IMG/VR virus record: IMGVR_UViG_3300031692_000140
Coordinates: 1-49,718 of that record
Source: a virus
Direction: 5' to 3' (one strand)
Length of the DNA: 49,718 bases
Positions 17,331 through 24,476 of the stretch are shown piece by piece. Position 1 is the stretch's first letter. Each line of letters begins with the position of its first letter. The translations under genes were made by a program, and so were the position numbers. The notes beneath the pieces are model-generated. The model was given only the letters and a program-made list of their open reading frames with translations. It had not been told where the DNA came from and made no database searches.

Positions 17331-17754
17331 TGATAGTTATTTATCAATTGCTTTTGATAAATGTGTGAACGAGACAATTGAACGTATAAGCGGTATGAAA
17401 GAAAAAATATATAATAATCTTATTGAGAACGCATGTATGCATTATCAAAGTTTAGAATATTTAAATGAATCAATACATTTTAATCAATTAAAAGAAATAT
17501 TTAACTCGATAAAAGAAATATCTTTGAATAGAAAGATACCTAGTAAATATTTTAGTTCAAAGAATGATAAGATATTAAAATTGTTACTTGATTTTAGAAA
17601 TATTTCAGATATGGTTATCGAAGATGTTTTAGAAAATAACGACATTAGTTTGAATGATTTTAAGAAAAAAATTGCAATTGATTTGATGGAAAAAGAATTT
17701 AATATTGAATTATCTGAAATTGATTTTGATGATATTCAAAAAAATGAATTGTAA
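17323..17754 (+). CDS. Hypothetical protein of the replication operon
   Basis: A 143-residue acidic, helical protein, unrecognised. It overlaps the end of the DUF927 gene by eight bases, with AGGAAGGATGAT upstream, so it is coupled to it and may be a helicase partner (inference). Confidence 0.65.
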   Translation: MDNDSYLSIAFDKCVNETIERISGMKEKIYNNLIENACMHYQSLEYLNESIHFNQLKEIFNSIKEISLNRKIPSKYFSSKNDKILKLLLDFRNISDMVIEDVLENNDISLNDFKKKIAIDLMEKEFNIELSEIDFDDIQKNEL

Positions 17755-17771
17755 TGAAAGGAAGCTGAGAT

Positions 17772-18032
17772 ATGAATAAACAAGTTAAAAAAAGTATAAC
17801 AAAGATATTTGTATTAAAAAATAAATATGAACAAAATATTGAATATTTACTTCATGAACTATATATATTTGAAATAAAATATGGTAATTTAAAAATGTCT
17901 AAACGCCTACAAGCTGATTATGTAAGAATTTTATCATATGTATCTATTGAAATCTTATATTATAATGAAATGTGTAAAAAACATAAATTTCCTTTTATAG
18001 ATTTTCAAATAGTATCTCATATAAAAATATAA
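17772..18032 (+). CDS. Small hypothetical protein
   Basis: An 86-residue basic, helical protein, last in the plus-strand replication operon, with GAAAGGAAGCTGAG before the ATG and a strong terminator just behind its stop. No motif recognised. Confidence 0.6.
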   Translation: MNKQVKKSITKIFVLKNKYEQNIEYLLHELYIFEIKYGNLKMSKRLQADYVRILSYVSIEILYYNEMCKKHKFPFIDFQIVSHIKI

Positions 18033-18037
18033 ATAAT

Positions 18038-18069
18038 AAAGCAGCTGATAAAATTTTATCAGCTGCTTT
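18038..18069 (+). terminator. Terminator of the replication operon
   Basis: GCAGCTGATAAAA (18041-18053) is followed directly by its complement (18054-18066) with A-rich and T-rich flanks, so it works in both directions. In 18070-18305 I see no further gene or clear signal. Confidence 0.8.
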
Positions 18070-18305
18070 TGTAAGTAAACATTTAAATTCTAGGAATATA
18101 CAAATAATAATTCAAATTATTCAAATCAATTCAAACTATAAAATTATTCTCAATGCAATTGTATAATAAATACTATCTAATTACAACTATTAGTTCTATC
18201 TTTAATTGATATCCTTACTACCCTCTAATATCACACGTTGTCCTATAAACTCAACGTTCCCGACCAAGATATATATTATATCACTTTTTATAATGATTAA
18301 TATTT

Positions 18306-18521
18306 TCAAATCAACTTTATATAAAGACATTTTTGATTTTTATTATATGAATCAGTTGGAATAATCTCTACAATTTCTCTTGTCATAATATCTACATCGG
18401 TCTTGTCATCTTCATATCCCATAAAAGCTAATTTATAGATTTCAAAACAATCGCCATTTTTTTTATCTAATCTTATCAATGTTTTATCATCTATATATGG
18501 CAGTAAATCTTCAAATGTCAT
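18306..18521 (-). CDS. Small hypothetical protein
   Basis: A 71-residue acidic protein (MTFEDLLPYIDDKTLIRLD...) with no recognised family. It is the last gene of the 23257-18306 minus-strand operon, with AGAGAGG before the ATG. Confidence 0.6.
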   Translation of the reverse strand: MTFEDLLPYIDDKTLIRLDKKNGDCFEIYKLAFMGYEDDKTDVDIMTREIVEIIPTDSYNKNQKCLYIKLI

Positions 18522-18548
18522 AATAATATCCTCTCTTCATTATTATTT

Positions 18549-18902
18549 TTACCATGGTTTATAAGGTCCATTTCTATTTCCTGTTCCATCTTTCAATCTC
18601 TTTTGAATTGCAGCTTCCTCCGCCGCTGCTTTTTTCTTTGCTTCGGCAACTTTAGTTTTTGCAGTATTCTTTATATTTTGTAAATCAGCTCTTAATTTTT
18701 TCACTTCTCCTTCTAATTTTGCTTCCTTACTTTTATCTTTTTTTGCCTCAGCTTTTTTATTTTTTATCTTTTCTTTTATAGCTCCTCCCATCTTGATATA
18801 TTCATTCGCAACTGAGGATACAGCTTCGCAAGCTCCATTTGCGAATCCATTAACTATATCATCAAAGATTCCTTCGAATCCAATATCTTCTAACCATCCC
18901 AT
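18549..18902 (-). CDS. Hypothetical Lys/Ala-rich coiled-coil protein
   Basis: A 117-residue protein. The N-terminal 35 residues are amphipathic (MGWLEDIGFEGIFDDIVNG). Residues 40-105 are a long Lys/Ala/Glu helix, probably coiled coil, and the tail is GNRNGPYKPW. It carries no signal sequence. GAAGGAAG precedes the ATG. Role unknown; a structural or membrane-surface protein is possible. Confidence 0.6.
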   Translation of the reverse strand: MGWLEDIGFEGIFDDIVNGFANGACEAVSSVANEYIKMGGAIKEKIKNKKAEAKKDKSKEAKLEGEVKKLRADLQNIKNTAKTKVAEAKKKAAAEEAAIQKRLKDGTGNRNGPYKPW

Positions 18903-18936
18903 ATTAACACTTCCTTCATATTATTTTTTAATTTTA

Positions 18937-19224
18937 TTATACTTTTCTCATTTCATTTTCATTATTACAATAAACATAGTTTCTTCCATTTGATTCAATT
19001 AAATACATATTATCGAAACCTACTAATTTAATAGTTCCAACAATTTCATTATTGAAATTTCTATCAATTTTTATACCATCTATACTTTTTCCAAATATCA
19101 TCTTATTATAATCATATGTATTATAATTATGCAGACCTTTTATATATTCATCCGCTGATATAATTATTGAATCACCAACATTAAATTCTTCCTGCGGACC
19201 CGCAGTTAAATCAAAATCACTCAT
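18937..19224 (-). CDS. Hypothetical protein
   Basis: A 95-residue protein with a likely beta-rich C-terminal half (KLVGFDNMYLIESNGRNYVY). I chose the ATG at 19224 (MSDFDLTAG) because AAGGAG lies seven bases before it; an earlier in-frame ATG at 19248 lacks a site. It overlaps the end of the upstream membrane-protein gene by eight bases, so the two are coupled. Confidence 0.6.
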   Translation of the reverse strand: MSDFDLTAGPQEEFNVGDSIIISADEYIKGLHNYNTYDYNKMIFGKSIDGIKIDRNFNNEIVGTIKLVGFDNMYLIESNGRNYVYCNNENEMRKV

Positions 19225-19450
19225 TATTTTCTCCTTCAGCTTCATCATTTAATATTTCAGAATAATCTATAATTTTACTATCAATAAGATTATTTTGATT
19301 AAAGTTAATAAAGAAATTAAATAAATATAGTAAAACAGCAAGTTTCCATCCATAGTTATAACATATCAATGTATAAATAATTATTCCCATAATAGCAGCT
19401 ATAACATTATTTATTAATAATCTTCTTTTAACTTTCTTTTCATTAATCAT
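19217..19450 (-). CDS. Small membrane protein
   Basis: A 77-residue protein with two hydrophobic segments (about residues 12-32 and 35-48), a basic N terminus and an acidic C-terminal tail, so both ends are probably cytoplasmic. It overlaps the flanking genes on both sides. Unknown function; two-helix phage membrane proteins can be holins or superinfection-exclusion proteins, but nothing here decides it. Confidence 0.6.
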   Translation of the reverse strand: MINEKKVKRRLLINNVIAAIMGIIIYTLICYNYGWKLAVLLYLFNFFINFNQNNLIDSKIIDYSEILNDEAEGENNE

Positions 19451-19655
19451 TATTTTCTTCCTTTTCTAAAAAAATTTCTATTCCATCACATATCAAGACT
19501 ATATATATTTTTGAAACTTTTAAATACAATATTTTTGAATATTCAATTGATAATGATAATTCTTTATTTTCAATATATAAATTAATCTTTCCAAAAGTTC
19601 TTTTGCCTATAAAATTATTTCTATTTAAAAATATCTCTACTGTTCTTTTATTCAT
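19443..19655 (-). CDS. Small hypothetical protein
   Basis: A 70-residue, beta-strand-rich protein (KINLYIENKELSLSIEYSKI...) with a Glu/Asn-rich end. Starts behind AAAGGTGCTGAG and overlaps the next membrane-protein gene. Not recognised. Confidence 0.55.
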   Translation of the reverse strand: MNKRTVEIFLNRNNFIGKRTFGKINLYIENKELSLSIEYSKILYLKVSKIYIVLICDGIEIFLEKEENND

Positions 19656-19668
19656 ATCTCAGCACCTT

Positions 19669-19920
19669 TTAATCAAACGGAGGTTTTATATAGTCTGCTT
19701 TATTTATTTCTATAACTTTGACTGCTTCTACTTGATTCAAAAGTATAATAATTATTGGCCCATTTTTAGAATTTTCTCTGAAATCATACCAATTTTGCTC
19801 ATTTTTAAAACTAGGCATTTTTTCTTCTAAAAATTGATAGATTGTTTGTCCATCAGTATCAATATCTTTACAATATATATTTTTATGAATTATCCCACTT
19901 TTCATATAAATATCAATCAT
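19669..19920 (-). CDS. Small hypothetical protein
   Basis: An 83-residue protein with alternating strands and one helix; a WYDFRENSKNGPIIIILLNQ segment is the most distinctive. It overlaps the start region of the next upstream gene by eight bases. No family recognised. Confidence 0.55.
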   Translation of the reverse strand: MIDIYMKSGIIHKNIYCKDIDTDGQTIYQFLEEKMPSFKNEQNWYDFRENSKNGPIIIILLNQVEAVKVIEINKADYIKPPFD

Positions 19921-20110
19921 TTTTATTTTCCTTTCTATTTTTAATTTTTTTTAAGTATTGGATATCTTTATTGAAAATATACAGACCTTCAGCAAAAATA
20001 AATAATATAAGAATTAATATAATTGTTTCATCAGTTAAAAGAAAAAATATTGTCAATAAAGAAAAGCAAACTCCAACTATTATAACTTTTAGAATTAAAA
20101 ATAATATCAT
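19913..20110 (-). CDS. Small membrane protein
   Basis: A 65-residue protein with two hydrophobic helices (residues 2-25 and 29-45) and a basic, hydrophilic tail (KKIKNRKENKND). The stop and start codons overlap with both neighbours. It is part of a run of coupled small membrane genes. Confidence 0.6.
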   Translation of the reverse strand: MILFLILKVIIVGVCFSLLTIFFLLTDETIILILILFIFAEGLYIFNKDIQYLKKIKNRKENKND

Positions 20111-20343
20111 TATTTCTCTTTCATAGAATCATACATAAATTGTATTTGATCTTTCAAATCATTGTTTTTACTATTTAGAAGGTTTACTTCCATTTCAAAT
20201 GCTTCAATTATATTTTTTTTATCATTTGACAATTTATTAATATATTTGTCTTGTAATCTACAACGATTTAACAAATATATTAAGCAGCATATAGTTAGAA
20301 TTGATAGAACATTTATAGATATTGACTTTAATAATATTTCCAT
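20110..20343 (-). CDS. Membrane-anchored coiled-coil protein
   Basis: A 77-residue protein: one N-terminal membrane helix (about residues 8-26), then a hydrophilic coiled-coil-like segment. I chose ATG at 20343, seven bases after AAAGGAGG, over an in-frame TTG that lies inside that site. A 14-bp inverted repeat (20357-20393) sits immediately upstream of the site. Its topology is like a small spanin-type or signal-anchored protein, but no function is claimed. Confidence 0.6.
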   Translation of the reverse strand: MEILLKSISINVLSILTICCLIYLLNRCRLQDKYINKLSNDKKNIIEAFEMEVNLLNSKNNDLKDQIQFMYDSMKEK

Positions 20344-20356
20344 TTGTCCTCCTTTC

Positions 20357-20393
20357 AATTAATAGCAGCTCTTTTATATAGCTGCTATTAATT
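20357..20393 (-). repeat. 14-bp hairpin just before a ribosome binding site
   Basis: AATTAATAGCAGCT (20357-20370) and its complement (20380-20393) with a 9-base loop lie between the LPQTG gene and the 20343 gene. On the minus strand the 3' arm ends five bases before AGGAGG, and no U run follows, so it is more likely an RNA processing or translation-control hairpin than a terminator. Confidence 0.6.
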
Positions 20394-20403
20394 TAGTTTT
20401 AAT

Positions 20404-20562
20404 TTATCTCTTTGAATCTTTTAATTTAAACTTTATTAGTTTAAATGCTATAAGACCAACAATTATAAAGCAAAATCCAGTAACTATACTATTTTGTATT
20501 GACATTCCAAAAAATCCTAAACCAATCATTCCAGTTTGTGGTAATACCGTTTTATTATACAT
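20404..20562 (-). CDS. Mini protein made almost only of an LPQTG sorting signal
   Basis: A 52-residue protein. LPQTG stands at residues 7-11, followed by a Gly-rich stretch, a hydrophobic segment (about residues 25-41) and a basic tail (KLIKFKLKDSKR): the three parts of a sortase cell-wall sorting signal in the right order. There is no N-terminal signal peptide and almost nothing before LPQTG, so it is not a normal surface protein. It starts four bases after the stop of the GT2 glycosyltransferase, with its site TGGAGA inside that gene. It may be a sortase decoy or just a membrane peptide with a chance motif. Confidence 0.72.
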   Translation of the reverse strand: MYNKTVLPQTGMIGLGFFGMSIQNSIVTGFCFIIVGLIAFKLIKFKLKDSKR

Positions 20563-20566
20563 TTTA

Positions 20567-21601
20567 TTATCTCCATTCAATTTTTATTTTTAATAATGCT
20601 AAAGCAGTTCCATAAATATATAATATATTATTCAAAAGACTGTATAAACACATAGGTATCATACTAAATAATATTAAATACATCTTCCAGTCCTTATTTT
20701 TAACATATTTACTTCTTATACCTGTGTTTATATAATAAACAACTATGATAGCTACTAACCATACTAAATCAAGGTTATGAACCTTAATTGCTTCAATAGC
20801 AAATATTAATTGAAACAACATCAGTAAAAAGTAAAATAACATTTTATTTATATCTAAAGAAGTATATTTTTTATATCCATGTCTAATTAAATCAGCAGCT
20901 CCACCTTTTATCCATCGTTTACGTTGTATAAAAAACTCTTTAAATGTTGTAGGTGTATCTGTAAAAGCTTTTATTCTATTACTAGTATTTAATTTATATC
21001 CTAATTGTTTAAGTACTAAGGTTAAATCATAATCCTCTGTTATACTATCGACATTATATACAGTGTTACGTTTTTTTATTACATTTTCTAGAGCGATTTT
21101 TCTATACATTGAATACATACCGCGACAAACAAATACATTCCCCTGATTCTCAATAAAGCTCGTATCTCCAAAACCATACTCAATATTTTGTAAATACCAT
21201 AATAAATTTTTATTTTTAGGTTCTATAAGTCCAGCCATTGAACAAACAGCACCTGTTTCGTAATTTCTTGCTAAAAACTTCACCCCCTCTTCAATTGCTT
21301 TTCTATGAAGCACCGTATCGGCATCCATTACTAAAACATAATCATTCATATTTTCAAAATAGTAATTAAAAAGTTGATTAAGGGCACCAGCTTTTTTATC
21401 TTTGTTGTTAACACTTTTAAAAATTTTAACATCGTAATTATCATCAAAATTATTGATAATTATTTTCTCTGTATTATCAGAGCAATTATCAAGACAACAA
21501 ATTATATCGATATCCCAATAAGTTTGATTCAATACACTCTGAATTGAATCTTTTATTATCTCCGCCTCATTGTGAGCAGGCAGAATAACTGTTACACCCA
21601 T
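20567..21601 (-). CDS. Processive-type family 2 glycosyltransferase, membrane-bound
   Basis: A 344-residue inverting GT-A enzyme. N-terminal ILPAHNEAE, DAD (93-95) for the nucleotide sugar and metal, TEDYD (188-192) with the catalytic base, and QRKRW (226-230), the Q-x-x-R-W motif of polysaccharide synthases such as hyaluronan or cellulose synthase. Two to four membrane helices follow in the last 110 residues. It probably makes or extends a surface glycan at the host membrane, perhaps to mask receptors (inference). AAGGAGG precedes the ATG. It is coupled to the LPQTG gene. Confidence 0.85.
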   Translation of the reverse strand: MGVTVILPAHNEAEIIKDSIQSVLNQTYWDIDIICCLDNCSDNTEKIIINNFDDNYDVKIFKSVNNKDKKAGALNQLFNYYFENMNDYVLVMDADTVLHRKAIEEGVKFLARNYETGAVCSMAGLIEPKNKNLLWYLQNIEYGFGDTSFIENQGNVFVCRGMYSMYRKIALENVIKKRNTVYNVDSITEDYDLTLVLKQLGYKLNTSNRIKAFTDTPTTFKEFFIQRKRWIKGGAADLIRHGYKKYTSLDINKMLFYFLLMLFQLIFAIEAIKVHNLDLVWLVAIIVVYYINTGIRSKYVKNKDWKMYLILFSMIPMCLYSLLNNILYIYGTALALLKIKIEWR

Positions 21602-21619
21602 GTCATTAATCCTCCTTAA

Positions 21620-22264
21620 TTATTTTTTTAAAAGTTTAACTTTTAGTCCTTTTATTTCAAGTTTTGTTCCTTCAGGAAGTTCTATATTTTTATATTCCTT
21701 TTCATACATGCCAGCCTTAGTCCCCATTATTGCATTGATACCACCATCAAACATATTATCACTTATAACATTCCCATTTCCGCTAATAGCTGTTATAGTA
21801 TAGGTTCCTGACTCAAAATCATCCCCAGCATAATAATTCCCAGATGAAAAAGTATAATCTTTTTTTATTTCTTTTTTTGCAGTTACTTTTGGCTCAACTG
21901 AAACTTTGACAATTTCTTTTTTAACTGATTCTTTTACTTTAATATTAGATTCTAACTTATCAATTTTATCTTTTAATTCATCAATTTCGATATTCTTTTT
22001 ATCAATTTTATTATGCAGATTAGAAATATTATCAATTAATGATACATTGCTAGTATATTCATTTGATGGACTATCAGCGTAAAATATTCCCCATCCTATT
22101 GCAGTTATAAAAAAACTTAAAAATCCTATTAACACACCCTTTGCAATACTATTATATTTATTCTTAGCTTCAATCCCTATCAAGACAAAAGGAATTAAAC
22201 TTAATGCAAAAAAACTTTTTACAAAACTCTTTTTATTTTCTTTGTTATTCTCCATATTAATCAT
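21620..22264 (-). CDS. Membrane-anchored protein with coiled coil and C-terminal beta domain
   Basis: A 214-residue protein with hydrophobic segments near residues 15-32 and 42-62, a coiled coil (about 75-115), a Lys/Val-rich linker, and a C-terminal domain with SSGNYYAGDDFESGTYTI and GGINAIMG. This pattern is familiar from secreted proteins of Firmicutes, where its function is unknown. The C-terminal domain is probably outside the cell. I chose ATG at 22264, which has the better distance to GAGGAG. It lies before the GT2 gene. Confidence 0.65.
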   Translation of the reverse strand: MINMENNKENKKSFVKSFFALSLIPFVLIGIEAKNKYNSIAKGVLIGFLSFFITAIGWGIFYADSPSNEYTSNVSLIDNISNLHNKIDKKNIEIDELKDKIDKLESNIKVKESVKKEIVKVSVEPKVTAKKEIKKDYTFSSGNYYAGDDFESGTYTITAISGNGNVISDNMFDGGINAIMGTKAGMYEKEYKNIELPEGTKLEIKGLKVKLLKK

Positions 22265-22296
22265 TTTCAATTCTCCTCATTTAAATTTTAACATTA

Positions 22297-22506
22297 TTAA
22301 GCTGTTCCAGATGGACAACCTATATTTACATAACATATAGTACAATAAAATTCATTAGTCATATAATTATAAGTTCCATCACTTCTAGCAATAGAATCAG
22401 CTGTTGAATTTTCTGCTATTCCTGCCTGAATATATTCATTTATTTCAATTGCTTTTCTTTTACAAATCTTACAAACTGGACTTGTTTTTTTAGCTTCCAT
22501 ATACAT
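22297..22506 (-). CDS. Small zinc-binding protein (DksA/TraR-like layout)
   Basis: A 69-residue protein with CKIC near residue 12 and CTIC near residue 55, separated by a helical NEYIQAGIAENSTADSIARS segment. Two CxxC pairs at this distance fit a treble-clef or TraR-like zinc site, although no DKA-type motif is visible. GGAG precedes ATG. Confidence 0.6.
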   Translation of the reverse strand: MYMEAKKTSPVCKICKRKAIEINEYIQAGIAENSTADSIARSDGTYNYMTNEFYCTICYVNIGCPSGTA

Positions 22507-22520
22507 TGTTATCTCCTTTC

Positions 22521-22715
22521 TTATTTCTTTTTAAAAAATCCATCTTTTCTTTTTGCTTTATCTTTTCTCAATTTATTAGCACTTTTCACATTATTTTCAA
22601 TCAATTTAGTATTATCAATTTGTTTAATGCACTTTCCAAAATATTTATCACATTTTCCATTTTTACGAAAACTACAGCTCTTATCATCACATTTTTGTCC
22701 ATATTCAGTAGCCAT
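22521..22715 (-). CDS. Small Cys-rich basic protein
   Basis: A 64-residue protein with four Cys in the first 30 residues (C9, C14, C22, C29) and a Lys-rich tail ending FFKKK. It probably binds zinc or nucleic acid. Site AAAGGAG lies upstream; the stop is just before the next gene's ribosome binding site. Confidence 0.55.
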   Translation of the reverse strand: MATEYGQKCDDKSCSFRKNGKCDKYFGKCIKQIDNTKLIENNVKSANKLRKDKAKRKDGFFKKK

Positions 22716-22748
22716 ATTAGTTGATTTCTCCTTTCTATGTTTACAATA

Positions 22749-22952
22749 CTATCCACATAATTCATCATCACCTTGTTGCCATTTTCTTGCAGTCATTGAC
22801 CAATTATATCTATTATCATTATTATGTCTATATTTTTCCCTAAGTCTGTTCATTGCATCAAGTGCCGAAGTCCCTTTTACAAGACCTGAATACGTTGCTG
22901 TCATACTTGAGACAGTTACAAAAAAATTTTTTAATAATTCATCATCATTCAT
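22749..22952 (-). CDS. Small hypothetical protein
   Basis: A 67-residue protein with an alpha-helical N-terminal half and a basic Asn/Arg-rich segment (MNRLREKYRHNNDNRYNW). No motif recognised. AAAGGA precedes the ATG. Confidence 0.55.
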   Translation of the reverse strand: MNDDELLKNFFVTVSSMTATYSGLVKGTSALDAMNRLREKYRHNNDNRYNWSMTARKWQQGDDELCG

Positions 22953-22972
22953 AAATTCATATCCTTTCTAAT

Positions 22973-23257
22973 TTATTCTTTAATAATTTCTCTTAAATCA
23001 AATAGTTTACCCCAATCAAAATCACTATCATTATCAAGTGCCACTACTTCATCATGCCATATTCTATCAATTTTTTGATTTAATAAGTCTTTTTTAGTTT
23101 CAATATTGTTATCATAATATGTTCTCGTCATGTATTCATTAAAACCAACAGCAAATTCACAATCAGGGTCAATGCATGCAAAATCATTATTCGACTCATA
23201 GCAGCCGCCCCCACATATAGGACATTTATAATCATTTCTATTTTTAATTGCTATCAA
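22973..23257 (-). CDS. Zinc-ribbon protein, first gene of the operon
   Basis: A 94-residue protein with CPICGGGC and CIDPDC in the N-terminal half, a zinc ribbon of the kind found in small phage DNA-binding proteins, then an acidic C terminus. The start is uncertain: the frame opens with TTG preceded by AAAAGAG, which is weak. It is the first gene behind a promoter that contains a ribbon-helix-helix operator (23301-23313). Confidence 0.65.
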   Translation of the reverse strand: MIAIKNRNDYKCPICGGGCYESNNDFACIDPDCEFAVGFNEYMTRTYYDNNIETKKDLLNQKIDRIWHDEVVALDNDSDFDWGKLFDLREIIKE

Positions 23258-23291
23258 CTCTTTTCTATAAATAAAATTATTACAATAATAG

Positions 23292-23318
23292 ATTATAATA
23301 AAAGTAATACTTTGTCAA
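23292..23318 (-). promoter_or_regulatory. Minus-strand promoter with AAAGTAnTACTTT operator
   Basis: TTGACA (23313-23318) and TATAAT (23292-23297) on the minus strand are 15 bases apart, and the near-palindrome AAAGTATTACTTT fills the spacer. It drives the 23257-18306 operon. A second operator copy lies at 23334-23347. Confidence 0.6.
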
Positions 23319-23347
23319 TACTTTTATTATATGAAAGTATTACTTTT
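23300..23347. promoter_or_regulatory. Paired operator in the divergent region
   Basis: Two 14-base arms (23300-23313 and 23334-23347) are exact inverted copies, 20 bases apart, and each is itself a palindrome apart from its central base. One lies in the minus-strand promoter spacer, the other in the spacer of the plus-strand promoter (-10 TATAAT at 23353-23358). Binding would control both directions. A second such pair is at 26571-26606. Confidence 0.7.
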
Positions 23348-23383
23348 TATGATATAATGGAAAGAGCTGATAGGAGGTGTATT

Positions 23384-23554
23384 ATGAAGAAAAGAAAAAA
23401 AGGAAAAACAAGGGAAATAAAAAATGTACATTCATATAAAATAGAGAATTCAATATATGAAGAGGCAGAAAATATAATAAGAAGAAAGACTGGTCTAGCA
23501 GTTGGGACATTTTTAAGAATGTATTTAATAGAATATATACAAAAAAATAAATAA
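23384..23554 (+). CDS. Ribbon-helix-helix transcriptional regulator
   Basis: A 56-residue protein: basic N terminus, a short strand (NVHSYKI) and two helices (SIYEEAENIIRRKTGL and GTFLRMYLIEYI), the fold of Arc/RelB-type regulators. I chose the ATG behind TAGGAGGTGT. It stands alone on the plus strand between two minus-strand operons and is flanked by paired operators, so it very probably represses itself and the divergent operon. There is no toxin gene beside it, so a simple regulator is more likely than an antitoxin. Confidence 0.75.
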   Translation: MKKRKKGKTREIKNVHSYKIENSIYEEAENIIRRKTGLAVGTFLRMYLIEYIQKNK

Positions 23555-23577
23555 AACTGCTATAATAGCAGTTTTAT
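23551..23577. terminator. Terminator after the RHH gene
   Basis: ATAAAACTGCTA (23551-23562) pairs with TAGCAGTTTTAT (23566-23577), loop 3, with A/T flanks, placed between convergent genes so that it serves both. Confidence 0.75.
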
Positions 23578-23592
23578 TTATTTCAATATATT

Positions 23593-23799
23593 TTAAGAAT
23601 TTTCTATTATTTTATTCATGTCTATTAAATGATGATTACATAATAATTTTCTTTCTGTATAAGAATACTTTCCAGAATATAGAATAGAATCACCATCAAT
23701 ATCTAAAATATTTTTACATGAATCAATAAGTAAATCTTCATTTTCGAATATAGCTATAATTTGATTATCTGAATCTCTTACTAACACACATGCACCCAA
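23593..23799 (-). CDS. Small hypothetical protein
   Basis: A 68-residue acidic protein beginning at TTG behind GAGGTGATT. MGACVLVRDSDNQIIAIFEN suggests a beta hairpin. It follows the ERCC4 nuclease gene. Unrecognised. Confidence 0.55.
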   Translation of the reverse strand: MGACVLVRDSDNQIIAIFENEDLLIDSCKNILDIDGDSILYSGKYSYTERKLLCNHHLIDMNKIIENS

Positions 23800-23848
23800 T
23801 TAAATCACCTCATTCTATTAATAATTTCAACTGATTAAAAAACAAATT

Positions 23849-24316
23849 TTAGTTTTTACAAGATAATTCATTAATATATCTTATAAAAACTGAACAAATA
23901 TAATTCGCTGAATCGTTACTATCTCTAAATACTACATATATTCCATGTTTTCTTTTCCAGCTGTTTAAACTTCCCAGAATAGCGTTAGGATGGACTTTAT
24001 TTCTATAATCATGACTTTCTATTCTTTCAATACTTCCATTTTCAATTAATAAAATAAATATTGACCTTGCTTCTACAGCTCTTTGTATTTCAGCTTTTAA
24101 TCGTTTACGTTTTATTCCAACAATACATCCAGCTAATTCAGTCAAACAATATTTTCGTTCAATAACTATTTTATTTTCAAATGATAGACCTTTATAAAAA
24201 AAAGAATAATCCCCAAAATCTAATTTTTGCTTTTTAATTTTTATGCCATTTGCAATTAATCTTTTTTTTATATGCCATGTTTGTTGTTCTCTGGTATCCT
24301 GTATTATATCAAACAT
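23849..24316 (-). CDS. ERCC4-type nuclease
   Basis: A 155-residue single-domain nuclease of the XPF/ERCC4 fold. DTRE (7-10), FGDY (34-37) and IVIERK (50-55) form the metal site; the Asp expected after ERK is replaced by Glu at residue 60 (CLTEL). In phages, such nucleases process branched or single-strand/double-strand junctions in recombination. It lies in the same region as RecD-like and RecT genes. It has its own promoter, an unusual kissing-hairpin leader, and GAGGT before the ATG. Confidence 0.8.
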   Translation of the reverse strand: MFDIIQDTREQQTWHIKKRLIANGIKIKKQKLDFGDYSFFYKGLSFENKIVIERKYCLTELAGCIVGIKRKRLKAEIQRAVEARSIFILLIENGSIERIESHDYRNKVHPNAILGSLNSWKRKHGIYVVFRDSNDSANYICSVFIRYINELSCKN

Positions 24317-24333
24317 ATTTTACCTCAAAATAA

Positions 24334-24436
24334 AAAGTATTCATTAATCAATGGTTTGCGTCCTCTTGATTAATGAATACTTTATAGTTCTTTATATGAA
24401 CTTTGTTATGGGACGCATACATAACAAAACTCATAT
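24334..24436 (-). ncRNA. Leader with two kissing hairpins upstream of the ERCC4 nuclease
   Basis: On the minus strand, hairpin 1 has an inner 9-bp stem (24402-24410 with 24420-24428), a 6-bp extension (24394-24399 with 24431-24436) and a loop with TGCGTCC. Hairpin 2 has a perfect 18-bp stem (24334-24351 with 24366-24383) and a loop with the exact complement GGACGCA (plus strand: 24357-24363 and 24411-24417). The second stem is followed by a U-rich tract, GAGGT and the ATG at 24316. The layout repeats that of 5327-5425 with different stem sequences. Confidence 0.65.
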
Positions 24437-24447
24437 TAATTTATTTT

Positions 24448-24476
24448 AGGATACCAAAGAACTTTTATTTTGTCAA
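24448..24476 (-). promoter_or_regulatory. Promoter of the ERCC4 nuclease
   Basis: TTGACA (24471-24476) and TATCCT (24448-24453) on the minus strand are 17 bases apart. Transcription would begin just before hairpin 1 of the leader. The -35 abuts the stop codon of the upstream gene. Confidence 0.55.

Noticed and set aside
14994-18032. Lysogeny module near the Rha-like gene
   Set aside because: No integrase, excisionase or attachment-site-like repeats; the operon is a replication operon.
23384-23554. RHH protein as an antitoxin of a RelBE-type pair
   Set aside because: No partner gene beside it on the same strand; operators at two promoters fit a regulator better.
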